This document shows, piece after piece, positions 25,976 to 33,526 of a stretch of 64,000 nucleotides of DNA. The DNA lies in assembly GCA_023433065.1 (NCBI GenBank), contig JAEZET010000001.1:186001-250000 (forward strand), in the 5' to 3' direction. The translations under genes were made by a program, and so were the position numbers. Position 1 is the stretch's first letter, and each line of letters starts with the position of its first letter. Origin of the DNA: Cyanobacteria bacterium OH_CBrB_359 (GTDB lineage: Bacteria > Cyanobacteriota > Vampirovibrionia > Gastranaerophilales > Gastranaerophilaceae). The notes under the pieces are model-generated. The model saw only the letters and a program-made list of their open reading frames with translations. It had not been told where the DNA came from and did no database searches.

Positions 25976-26820
25976 TAAAAATGCTTGTACTTGATATAGA
26001 CGGAACGATTTACTCGGATGAAAAAGGAATGTCAGAAAGAGTAAAAAGCCATATCAAACTTTTGAAAAAAAGCGGCATTAAAGTAGTAATTGCAACGGGC
26101 AGAATGTTTTCCTCCGCATTAAAAATAATAAACCCTCTTGAAATCGATACACCCTTAATCTGCTTTCAAGGCTCTTTGATTAAGGATATAAAAACCCAAA
26201 AAGTAATGTATGAAATCCCGCTCGATGGAAAAATCGCAAGAGAGATTATTAAGGATCTAAGAAAAGAAAAAGTGTCTATAAATATCTACAGGGATGAAGA
26301 GCTTATAGTAGAAAAAGAATCAGAATACATAAAAGATTACTCACAAAGTAAAAAAGTAGGCTACACGCTTGTTAAAAACTTTGATGAAATCGAGTTTAAA
26401 ACTCTGAACAAAATCCTTGCAATTGACTTAAATCCGAATAAAATCAATAAATTAATAAAAGATTTAAGAAAAAAATACTCGCCAAAGGTTTATGTCGTAA
26501 AATCAATGCCCCAGTACTGCGAAATCTCTAACATTCAGGCAACAAAAGGAAATGCTGTTAGATTTCTTGCCAACAAATGGGGAATAAAAAAGGAAGAAAT
26601 TATGGCAGCAGGAGACAACGATAACGACATTGAAATGCTGCTTGCGGCAGGAATAAAAATTGCAATGGGAAATGGAACAGATGAACTTAAAAAAGTTGCA
26701 GACTTTGTAACAGATACAGTTGATAATGACGGCATCGTAAAAGCTATAGAAAAATTTATAAATATTGAGGGATTAATATGGAATACAGAATCGGACAAGG
26801 ATATGACCTCCACCGTTTAG
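25972..26820 (+). CDS. Cof-type HAD-superfamily phosphatase
   Basis: 282 residues from the ATG at 25972, which overlaps the NUDIX stop; a TTG at 25945 lies inside the upstream gene. Motif I is VLDIDGT (D8 nucleophile, D10 acid), motif II is VIATGRM, and motif IV is AAGDNDNDIEML near residue 220. A large C2b cap lies between motifs II and III. Such proteins dephosphorylate sugar phosphates, flavin precursors or other small phosphates; the substrate here cannot be told. Its end overlaps ispF by 43 bases. Confidence 0.88.
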   Translation: MIKMLVLDIDGTIYSDEKGMSERVKSHIKLLKKSGIKVVIATGRMFSSALKIINPLEIDTPLICFQGSLIKDIKTQKVMYEIPLDGKIAREIIKDLRKEKVSINIYRDEELIVEKESEYIKDYSQSKKVGYTLVKNFDEIEFKTLNKILAIDLNPNKINKLIKDLRKKYSPKVYVVKSMPQYCEISNIQATKGNAVRFLANKWGIKKEEIMAAGDNDNDIEMLLAAGIKIAMGNGTDELKKVADFVTDTVDNDGIVKAIEKFINIEGLIWNTESDKDMTSTV

Positions 26821-27257
26821 AAAATGGGAGAAAACTTATAATCGGCGGCATAGAGATTCCTTACCCAAAAGGACTGCTTGGCCATTCTGATGCAGACGTT
26901 TTGGCACATGCCATAACTGATGCCCTATTAGGGGCTTTGGCTTTAGGCGACATAGGAACTCACTTTCCTGATAATGACCCTCAATATAAAAATGCTGACA
27001 GTCTTATTCTTTTAAAAAAAGCTTATGACCTTGTCAAAAAAAATGACTATAAAATAAACAACATAGATTGCACAATCCAAGCTCAAGAACCAAAAATGAA
27101 GCCATATATTTCCTCAATACAAAACAAACTGGCAGAATTTTTACAAATCGAGCTAAACCAGATTTCAATCAAAGCAAAAACAATGGAAGGCTTAGGACCA
27201 ATAGGCGAAAAACAAGCAATTGCAGTCCACTGTACAGCCTTATTAAAAAAATATTAA
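26778..27257 (+). CDS. ispF: 2-C-methyl-D-erythritol 2,4-cyclodiphosphate synthase
   Basis: 159 residues, family length. It is the fifth enzyme of the MEP isoprenoid pathway, acting as a zinc-dependent homotrimer. Zinc ligands D10 and H12 are in IGQGYDLHRL and the third histidine is in LLGHSDADVLAHAITDALLGA. The GDIGTHFPD and KAKTMEGLGPIGE motifs are also intact. It starts within the last 43 bases of the HAD gene; GAGG precedes the ATG. It shows that this organism makes isoprenoids by the non-mevalonate route. Confidence 0.96.
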   Translation: MEYRIGQGYDLHRLENGRKLIIGGIEIPYPKGLLGHSDADVLAHAITDALLGALALGDIGTHFPDNDPQYKNADSLILLKKAYDLVKKNDYKINNIDCTIQAQEPKMKPYISSIQNKLAEFLQIELNQISIKAKTMEGLGPIGEKQAIAVHCTALLKKY

Positions 27258-27261
27258 AATA

Positions 27262-27290
27262 TTTACACATCTGGTTTATTACATTATCAT
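27262..27290 (+). promoter_or_regulatory. Promoter of the 260-residue unknown gene, possibly leaderless
   Basis: TTTACA at 27262-27267 and TATCAT at 27285-27290 with a 17-base spacer. Only six bases separate the -10 box from the ATG at 27297, and no ribosome site is present. Confidence 0.45.
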
Positions 27291-27296
27291 TGGTTA

Positions 27297-28079
27297 ATGA
27301 GAAAAAACTTATTTGATATTATAGAAAATTCACAAGTAGATTTATACAAAGAATATACAAGGGTCAAAAAACTCTTTTCAGACAAGTATATATACGTTGT
27401 AAGAACCCAATATACTATTGAAGAATATATTGATAAGTATTTATTTACAAACTGGAAACACCGAAAAACCTGCCTTTCCTTAACAGACTTTTATAATTCT
27501 TTCGACATCCCAAAAGATATATACTCTGATGATAAAAAAGAGATTTTATTATATTTTGAATTTGTTTTTAATATGGCAGTTTTAGCCTGGACCATAAAAG
27601 AATTTCAACAAACTGCAGAAATAATATTCAGCAATATCAAACAAACCCTGGATTCTGTTAACTGTAAAATTTCTTCTATAGAAGAAGATAAGTATGTAAT
27701 CAGGGAAAAATCTGAAATTGTAACAAATGCAGCAAGCAAATACCCTGATGCTGCTTCAAAAATCATTGAATATAAAAGTATTTCTTTACAAGGAAACCTT
27801 GAGAGAAAAAAAGAATTATTAAACGCTATAGCGGCAAAATTTGAAGCTGTACGAGGTAGACTAAAACAAAACGGCTATAAAGATATTCAAGATGATGTCG
27901 GTTTTTTATTAAATAGCTTAAATATAAGACATAACAATGAAGATGCTATAAAGAAATTATCTGCCGCAGAAATCGAAACCTGGTACGACAAAACCTATGA
28001 TTTAATGCTTTTAGCATTACTTTCAGTTGAACATATTGATGCAAAAAATAAAATAGCAAAGCTAAAAACTTTACTATAA
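27297..28079 (+). CDS. Unknown, largely helical cytosolic protein
   Basis: 260 residues, family not recognised. No signal peptide or membrane helix. It has a basic, aromatic N-terminal part (KYIYVVRTQYTIEEYIDKYL) and Trp-containing segments (TNWKHRKTC, MAVLAWTIKEF). The second half is helical, with a heptad-like pattern at about 150-200 (KIIEYKSISLQGNLERKK). The motif SLNIRHNNED near 205 and the end, DLMLLALLSVEHID, resemble the layout of small helical-bundle proteins of the DUF4145 or abortive-infection type, but no confident match can be made. It is separately promoted from ispF and convergent with valS (16-base gap). Confidence 0.6.
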   Translation: MRKNLFDIIENSQVDLYKEYTRVKKLFSDKYIYVVRTQYTIEEYIDKYLFTNWKHRKTCLSLTDFYNSFDIPKDIYSDDKKEILLYFEFVFNMAVLAWTIKEFQQTAEIIFSNIKQTLDSVNCKISSIEEDKYVIREKSEIVTNAASKYPDAASKIIEYKSISLQGNLERKKELLNAIAAKFEAVRGRLKQNGYKDIQDDVGFLLNSLNIRHNNEDAIKKLSAAEIETWYDKTYDLMLLALLSVEHIDAKNKIAKLKTLL

Positions 28080-28095
28080 GTTTAATACCAACTGA

Positions 28096-30741
28096 TTATT
28101 TTAATGATTCTATCAATTCTTCAATAGCGCTTTGCTGAACTGTTAATTCATCAATTCTTGATTTAGTCTGTTCAATAAGCTCTTGAGGGGCATTAGAGAC
28201 AAATTTTTCATTTTTCATCCTGCATGCTAAAGAATTTTTCTCATTTAAAAGTTTTTCAAGTTTTTTATTCTGCCTTGCAATCTCCTGATTCAAATCAATT
28301 AAACCTTTTAAAGGAACGATTATCTTTGAATTGCCCACAACAGCAGATGCTGACTGTTTCATCTTTGAGGAAGAATCTTCAAGATAGCTGATATTATCGA
28401 CTTTAGCGAGCCTTTTAATATAAGCTTCAACTTTAGTGAAAATTGCCTTTTCCTCAACAGAAGCATAAACATTTATATCAATTTTTGTAGAAACAGGAAT
28501 ATTAAAACTTTGTCTTACATTTCTCAATGACTTAATAGTTTCAAAGACGAGCTCCATTTGAGTGTTTTCTTCTTTAAACTCTAAATTGTTTTTATAAACA
28601 GGGAATTCAGCCTTAATTAAAGCCTTTGAATCATCTTTTAAAGGCAAAAGCTGCCAGATGGCCTCTGTGATATGCGGCATAATCGGATGCATAAGCCTTA
28701 AGAATTTATCAAGAACATATCTTAAAACTCTTTGAGTATTTAATTTAATGGACTCATCCTGAAGCTGGACTTTTGCAATTTCAACATACCAGTCGCAATA
28801 TGAATTCCAGAAAAAGTCATACAATACATGTGCACTTTCACCAATTCTGTAATCTTTAATATTATTGTTAATTTCTTTTGAAGTTTCATTCAGTTTATTC
28901 AAAATCCACTTATCAGCAAGTGTCAATTTTGAAGAATCTATTTCTTTATCATCAACACCCTCAAGGTTCATAAGAACAAATCTTGATGCATTCCAGATTT
29001 TATTAGCAAAATTTCTTCCGTATTCAAATTTTTCATCTGAAACCTTAATATCCTGGCCACCATAAGTACATAATGAAGTAAGAGTAAATCTCAAAGCATC
29101 ACATCCGTATTTATCAATAATTTCAACAGGATCAATCGTATTACCTCTTGATTTTGACATTTTTTGTCCGAGCTCGTCTCTAATCAAGCCATGGATATAA
29201 ACAGTTGAAAAAGGAGCTTGTTTAGTAAACTCATAACCCATCGTAATCATTCTTGCAACCCAGAAGAAAATTATGTCAAAGCCTGTTACGAGGGTATTTG
29301 TGGGATAAAATTTCTTAAAGATTCCGGATTCGGTATTAGGCCAGCCCATAGTAGAAAATGGCCACAATCCTGATGAAAACCACGTATCCAAAACATCTGA
29401 ATCCTGAGTATATAACTTAGGGTCAGGGTTTTCTTTAGCCACAATCATCTCGCCGGTTACATTATGATAATACGCAGGAATCTGATGCCCCCACCATAAT
29501 TGCCTTGAAATACACCAATCCCTGATGTTTGTCATCCAACCGAGATAATTTTTTGTCCACCTTTCAGGAATAAATTCAATTTCACCTTTATCAATAGCTT
29601 CAATTGCAGCTTTAGCAAGAGGTTCCATTTTAACAAACCACTGCTCTGACAATAAAGGTTCAATTGTAGTACTGCAGCGCTGGCATTTACCTACATTATG
29701 GACATGCGGCTGAACTCTTATAAGTGCATTATTATATTCTAAAAGCTCTAAAGTTTTTCTTCTGGCATCATACCTATCCAATCCTTGAACATCAATTAAA
29801 ACTTCGGCACAAGACTTCATCTTGCCCTCACCGTCAATAACCCATATTGGCTTTAAGTTGTGACGTTTTCCGATTTCATAATCATTTGGATCATGAGCAG
29901 GCGTAATTTTTAAAGCCCCTGTTCCAAAACCCTTTTCTACATATTCATCCGCAATAATTGGAATTTCTCTTCCTGTTAAAGGAATACAAACCGTTTTTCC
30001 GATTAGATCCCTGTATTTATAATCATTTGGATTAACGGCAACCGCAACATCACCATATATAGTCTCAGGTCTTGTTGTTGCAACAACTATTGCGCCAGGT
30101 TCATCTTTCAATGGATAACATATTTCCCACAATTTACCGTCTTCGGTTTCATATTCTGTTTCAACATCAGAAATAGCACTCTGGCATCTCGGACACCAGT
30201 TAACAATGTATGCGCCCTTATAAATCAAGCCCTTTTCATACAGTTTGACAAAAACTTCTTTCACAGCTTCAGAACAACCTTCATCAAGGGTAAATCTTTC
30301 TTTTGTCCTGTCAAATGAAGCGCCTAGACGTTTAAATTGGTTTAATATTGCACTTTTATGTTCATTAGCCCAGTCCCAGGTAATTTCAAGGAATTTTTCT
30401 CTGCCTAAATCATGTCGCGATTTATTTTCTTCTCTTAATTTTTTTTCAACAACGTTTTGTGTTGCAATACCTGCATGGTCAGTCCCGGGAAGCCAAAGAG
30501 CTTCATAACCTGACATTCTGTGATAACGAATTAAGATATCCTGTAAAGTCCCGTCTAAAGCATGCCCCATATGCAAAACCCCGGTAACATTTGGAGGGGG
30601 TATAACTATTGAATAAGGAGGTTTTGAGGAAGAAGGATCTGCCTTAAAACATTCATTTTCTTCCCAAAATTTATAAATACTATCCTCAGTTTCCTTTGCA
30701 TCATAAACTGTAGGTAAATCATTTATCCTGATTGTTTTCAT
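28096..30741 (-). CDS. valS: Valyl-tRNA synthetase
   Basis: 881 residues, a full-length class I synthetase. The HIGH motif is in PPPNVTGVLHMGHAL (about residues 48-62) and KMSKS in GQKMSKSRGNTIDP (about 525). The CP1 editing domain lies between (TTRPETIYGDVAVAV), and the C-terminal arm is the coiled coil typical of ValRS (IARQNKKLEKLLNEKNSL). A Cx2C pair occurs in the connective peptide (VNWCPRCQSA; GKCQRCSTT). AAGGCG lies before the ATG. It is convergent with the unknown 260-residue gene. Confidence 0.97.
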   Translation of the reverse strand: MKTIRINDLPTVYDAKETEDSIYKFWEENECFKADPSSSKPPYSIVIPPPNVTGVLHMGHALDGTLQDILIRYHRMSGYEALWLPGTDHAGIATQNVVEKKLREENKSRHDLGREKFLEITWDWANEHKSAILNQFKRLGASFDRTKERFTLDEGCSEAVKEVFVKLYEKGLIYKGAYIVNWCPRCQSAISDVETEYETEDGKLWEICYPLKDEPGAIVVATTRPETIYGDVAVAVNPNDYKYRDLIGKTVCIPLTGREIPIIADEYVEKGFGTGALKITPAHDPNDYEIGKRHNLKPIWVIDGEGKMKSCAEVLIDVQGLDRYDARRKTLELLEYNNALIRVQPHVHNVGKCQRCSTTIEPLLSEQWFVKMEPLAKAAIEAIDKGEIEFIPERWTKNYLGWMTNIRDWCISRQLWWGHQIPAYYHNVTGEMIVAKENPDPKLYTQDSDVLDTWFSSGLWPFSTMGWPNTESGIFKKFYPTNTLVTGFDIIFFWVARMITMGYEFTKQAPFSTVYIHGLIRDELGQKMSKSRGNTIDPVEIIDKYGCDALRFTLTSLCTYGGQDIKVSDEKFEYGRNFANKIWNASRFVLMNLEGVDDKEIDSSKLTLADKWILNKLNETSKEINNNIKDYRIGESAHVLYDFFWNSYCDWYVEIAKVQLQDESIKLNTQRVLRYVLDKFLRLMHPIMPHITEAIWQLLPLKDDSKALIKAEFPVYKNNLEFKEENTQMELVFETIKSLRNVRQSFNIPVSTKIDINVYASVEEKAIFTKVEAYIKRLAKVDNISYLEDSSSKMKQSASAVVGNSKIIVPLKGLIDLNQEIARQNKKLEKLLNEKNSLACRMKNEKFVSNAPQELIEQTKSRIDELTVQQSAIEELIESLK

Positions 30742-30795
30742 ATCTAATCGCCTTATATCTTTTTTAAAAATAAAATACCATAAAATAAGCTTTAA

Positions 30796-32319
30796 TTAAA
30801 GAATTAAAGACTCCCCATCCATTTCTAGAGGTTTTTCGATATCTAAAATATCAAGCACTGTAGGAGCGACATCACATAATGCGCCTGAATTTTTTAATTT
30901 CATACAATCATCTCCGTTTATAATGAAAAACGGAACTTTATTCAGTGTATGTGCGGTATATGGCTCATAGGTTTTAGGATCTTCCATACACTCTGCATTT
31001 CCATGGTCCGCAGTTAAAAGCATAACAACATTTTTTTCTTTAGCTTTTTGTGCAATCTTACCGATACATTCATCAACCGTTTCACAAGCCTTAACAGCTG
31101 CTTCCAAAATTCCTGTATGTCCAACCATATCAGGGTTTGCAAAGTTTACAAGAATGAAACCGTATTTATCATCATCCAAGGCTTTTAAAACTTCATCACA
31201 TACTTCATAAGCACTCATCTCAGGTTTTAAGTCGTATGTAGCAACTTTTGGAGACGGAACAAGAACTCTTGTCTCAAGTTTATTGGGGGTTTCTTCACCG
31301 CCATTGAAAAAGAAAGTAACATGTGCATATTTTTCGGTTTCAGCTGTTCTAAACTGATTTATATTATTTTTATCCAGAACCTGACCCAAAATATTATTAA
31401 GCTTTTGCGGTTCAAACGCAACGGGTGTATGGAAAGTTTCATCATACTGGGTCATCGTGACAAAATAAAGATTATTTCTTACAACTTTTCTCTCAAACCC
31501 GTTGAAATCCTTAAATGTTAATGCCCTTGTAAGTTCTCTAGCCCTATCAGGTCTAAAATTGAAGAAAATAACAGAATCATTATCCTTAATTCTGGATTCA
31601 TCCCCCCCGATTGCGACAGGAGCTACAAATTCATCATTTTCTTTGAGTTGATAAGAAGCTTCGACTGCTTCAACTGCAGTATCTGCTTTTTTGCCATCTC
31701 CCAAAAGAATACATTTGTATGCTTTTTCAACTCTTTCCCACCTGTTATCTCTATCCATTGCCCAATATCTACCCATAACAGAAGCTACAGGGGGAAGCTT
31801 TTCAGATTTAAGTTTTTCTTCCAACTCTTCTAAATATTTAATCGCACTTTGAGGAGGAGTATCTCTTCCATCCAAAAATGCGTGCACATATACTTTTTCA
31901 AGACCTTCTCTTTTAGCTAAATCAATAAGAGCAAACAAATGCTCCAAAGAGCTGTGTACTCCACCGTCTGAGACCAATCCCATAAAATGAATCGAAGAAT
32001 TATTCTCCTTGACGTGCTTTACCGCTTCTAAAAATTTTTCATTTTTATAAAAACTGCCTTCTCTTATTGCTTTGTTTATTTTTGTAAGTTCCTGGTAAAC
32101 AATTCTTCCTGCACCGAGGTTCAAGTGCCCGACTTCTGAGTTTCCCATTTGACCTTCCGGAAGCCCTACATGTTCTCCGTCAGCAAATAGCGTTGTAGAT
32201 TTTTCTTCTTTTTTAAATTTATCAAAATTTGGAGTATTAGCTGTAAGTGTCGCATTTTGAGGACAATTTTCACCTATTCCCCAACCATCCATAATACATA
32301 AAAGAACTCTTTTGCTCAT
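30796..32319 (-). CDS. gpmI: 2,3-bisphosphoglycerate-independent phosphoglycerate mutase
   Basis: 507 residues. It is the glycolytic enzyme interconverting 3- and 2-phosphoglycerate with two Mn ions. The catalytic serine is in GQMGNSEVGHLNLGAG (about 58-73). The metal-binding sites are CIMDGWGIGE at the N terminus, ANPDMVGHTG (about 395) and LTADHGNAE (about 435). The substrate loop FLDGRDTPPQSA and the RAREL/RFRT-type segments are present. AAGGA precedes the ATG. A 565-base intergenic region lies upstream, which includes the candidate ncRNA and its terminator. Confidence 0.97.
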   Translation of the reverse strand: MSKRVLLCIMDGWGIGENCPQNATLTANTPNFDKFKKEEKSTTLFADGEHVGLPEGQMGNSEVGHLNLGAGRIVYQELTKINKAIREGSFYKNEKFLEAVKHVKENNSSIHFMGLVSDGGVHSSLEHLFALIDLAKREGLEKVYVHAFLDGRDTPPQSAIKYLEELEEKLKSEKLPPVASVMGRYWAMDRDNRWERVEKAYKCILLGDGKKADTAVEAVEASYQLKENDEFVAPVAIGGDESRIKDNDSVIFFNFRPDRARELTRALTFKDFNGFERKVVRNNLYFVTMTQYDETFHTPVAFEPQKLNNILGQVLDKNNINQFRTAETEKYAHVTFFFNGGEETPNKLETRVLVPSPKVATYDLKPEMSAYEVCDEVLKALDDDKYGFILVNFANPDMVGHTGILEAAVKACETVDECIGKIAQKAKEKNVVMLLTADHGNAECMEDPKTYEPYTAHTLNKVPFFIINGDDCMKLKNSGALCDVAPTVLDILDIEKPLEMDGESLIL

Positions 32320-32454
32320 TAAATGTTTTTCCTTATAAATCTAATATCATACCAATATTATCTCTTATAAAAAAAAAACTTAAAGTAATAAAACAAAAAT
32401 AATTTATTCTATTTTATTAGAAGAATATTTTACAAATTATCAAAAGAATAAAAT

Positions 32455-32480
32455 AAAAAAAAAGGTCTTATTAAAGACCC
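32455..32480 (-). terminator. Intrinsic terminator of the candidate ncRNA
   Basis: On the minus strand GGTCTT (32479-32474), loop TAAT and AAGACC (32469-32464) are followed by nine consecutive T. It is textbook in form and lies 135 bases upstream of the gpmI start, so it should end a separate transcript. Confidence 0.8.
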
Positions 32481-32690
32481 TAAGTTGTGGAATGAAATCT
32501 TCGTCTATTCCTCGCTTGAAAGTGAAAGTAAAGTGTAGTGTGGTATTGTGTGTGGGTTTAAATTGAGCTTATTCTTCTCTTTTTCTCGTGTTTAGCTCTC
32601 TCGTGCTCTCTCTACGCGTATTGCGTCCTCGTGTGTGTCTCTTTTGTTCTCTCTGTGTGGTTCTTAACCGATTTGATTTTCTCAGTCCTC
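32455..32690 (-). ncRNA. Candidate untranslated RNA, about 235 nt, purine-rich
   Basis: Between gpmI and the 180-residue hypothetical lies a stretch with clearly higher GC than its AT-rich flanks and strong strand asymmetry: the minus strand is rich in GA and CA runs. No credible reading frame with start and ribosome site exists on the minus strand. It ends in an intrinsic terminator (32455-32480) and begins near an AT-rich region with TATA-like boxes and a palindrome at 32689-32718. A CGAG core recurs five times (TACGAGGACTG, CACGAGGACGC, GCACGAGAGA, ACACGAGAAA, AGCGAGGAAT), three of them with GGA. It does not match tmRNA, RNase P RNA, SRP RNA or 6S by eye. A long gpmI leader is unlikely because of the terminator. 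The 5' end is approximate. Confidence 0.5.
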
Positions 32691-32718
32691 GTATTTATAT
32701 AAAGTATTTTATATACGA
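32689..32718. repeat. Imperfect palindrome at the upstream edge of the candidate ncRNA
   Basis: TCGT (32689-32692) and ACGA (32715-32718) enclose an ATATAAA/TTTATAT inner stem with a four-base bulge. It may be the 5' hairpin of the RNA or a protein-binding site at its promoter. Confidence 0.35.
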
Positions 32719-32830
32719 AATATTGCTATTTTAGATTTACAATATATATAATATCTTAATATTTATTAACATATTCAGGCTAAAACCCTTTAATTGCACG
32801 ATTTTTATTTTAGTAATTAAATTTTGAAAA

Positions 32831-32865
32831 TAAAAAAAAGCCCCTTATTAAGAGGGACTTTTTAT
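32831..32865 (-). terminator. Terminator of the 180-residue hypothetical gene
   Basis: On the minus strand AGTCCCT pairs with AGGGGCT (one G-T pair) around a seven-base loop and is followed by eight T. It lies 20 bases past the stop at 32885. Confidence 0.8.
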
Positions 32866-32884
32866 ATTAAATATATATATCGAA

Positions 32885-33427
32885 TTATTCTTCAGTTGTT
32901 TCAACTTTAGAAGCAACTTCTCTGTCTTTCATATATTGAACTGCATCATACTTGGCTTCAATTTTGTTGCGTGATACATGATAACCTAATGTAGTTAAAG
33001 CCATAAGAGCAACTGCAGGTATTCTAACCTTTTTAGGCACTGACAAATAGAAACCTTTAAATTCTCTGCCAATTAATTTGAATGTTTCACCGACAGCTTT
33101 AAGAGATTTTTTTATAGCACTTGTATTTTTAGTAGAAACAATTTTATCAAAATTCTTATCAAAAGTTTTAAACGCATTTGTTAATGGCTTAAATTGTATA
33201 CCTAATGTTTCTTTTATAGGTAATTTAGCTTTTTTGGCTTTTATTGCTGCTGTACCCAAAGCAGAACCAAGCATTGCTAATGATGCAAAATTATTAATTT
33301 TTGAAGCAGAAGAATATTCTTTTTTTACATCCGCAACATAATCTCTGGTTACATCTGCATCATATCCTCTTTTATCAGCAATTGCCTGAAATTGTTGTAC
33401 AGGAACTGAACTAATTGATTTAATCAT
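32885..33427 (-). CDS. Hypothetical protein with two hydrophobic segments
   Basis: 180 residues, family not recognised. It has two moderately hydrophobic stretches, INNFASLAMLGSALGTAAI (about 44-62) and RIPAVALMALTTLGYHVS (about 134-151), with a basic Lys-rich region between them. This suggests a small membrane-associated protein with a cytoplasmic or surface basic loop. Near the N terminus lies VQQFQAI (residues 10-16), similar to the Q/S-x-F-x-G/A tag of four other hypotheticals in this window. AGGAG lies before the ATG and the gene has its own terminator, so it is a genuine, monocistronic gene. Confidence 0.7.
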   Translation of the reverse strand: MIKSISSVPVQQFQAIADKRGYDADVTRDYVADVKKEYSSASKINNFASLAMLGSALGTAAIKAKKAKLPIKETLGIQFKPLTNAFKTFDKNFDKIVSTKNTSAIKKSLKAVGETFKLIGREFKGFYLSVPKKVRIPAVALMALTTLGYHVSRNKIEAKYDAVQYMKDREVASKVETTEE

Positions 33428-33526
33428 TTTTAACTCCTAATATTTGGTAATTAACTTTCAATTAATTTAAGTCTAAACATAATATAATTTGCCAAAACCG
33501 AAAAATTCTTTACATTTATTTACTTT

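Noticed and set aside
32492..32566. Plus-strand mini reading frame of 24 codons starting ATGAAATCTTCG within the ncRNA candidate
   Set aside because: Only GTGGA lies upstream, the codon content follows the local base bias, and the terminator-bearing strand is the opposite one. Not listed as a gene.
32520..32660. GA/CT repeats considered as a CRISPR array or tandem repeat
   Set aside because: The CGAG recurrences are short, irregularly spaced and lack constant repeats with unique spacers.
32566..32702. Hydrophobic open frame (Leu/Val/Cys/Phe-rich) on the plus strand of the CT-rich region
   Set aside because: It has no start codon with a ribosome site and its hydrophobicity follows directly from CT/GT-rich sequence.
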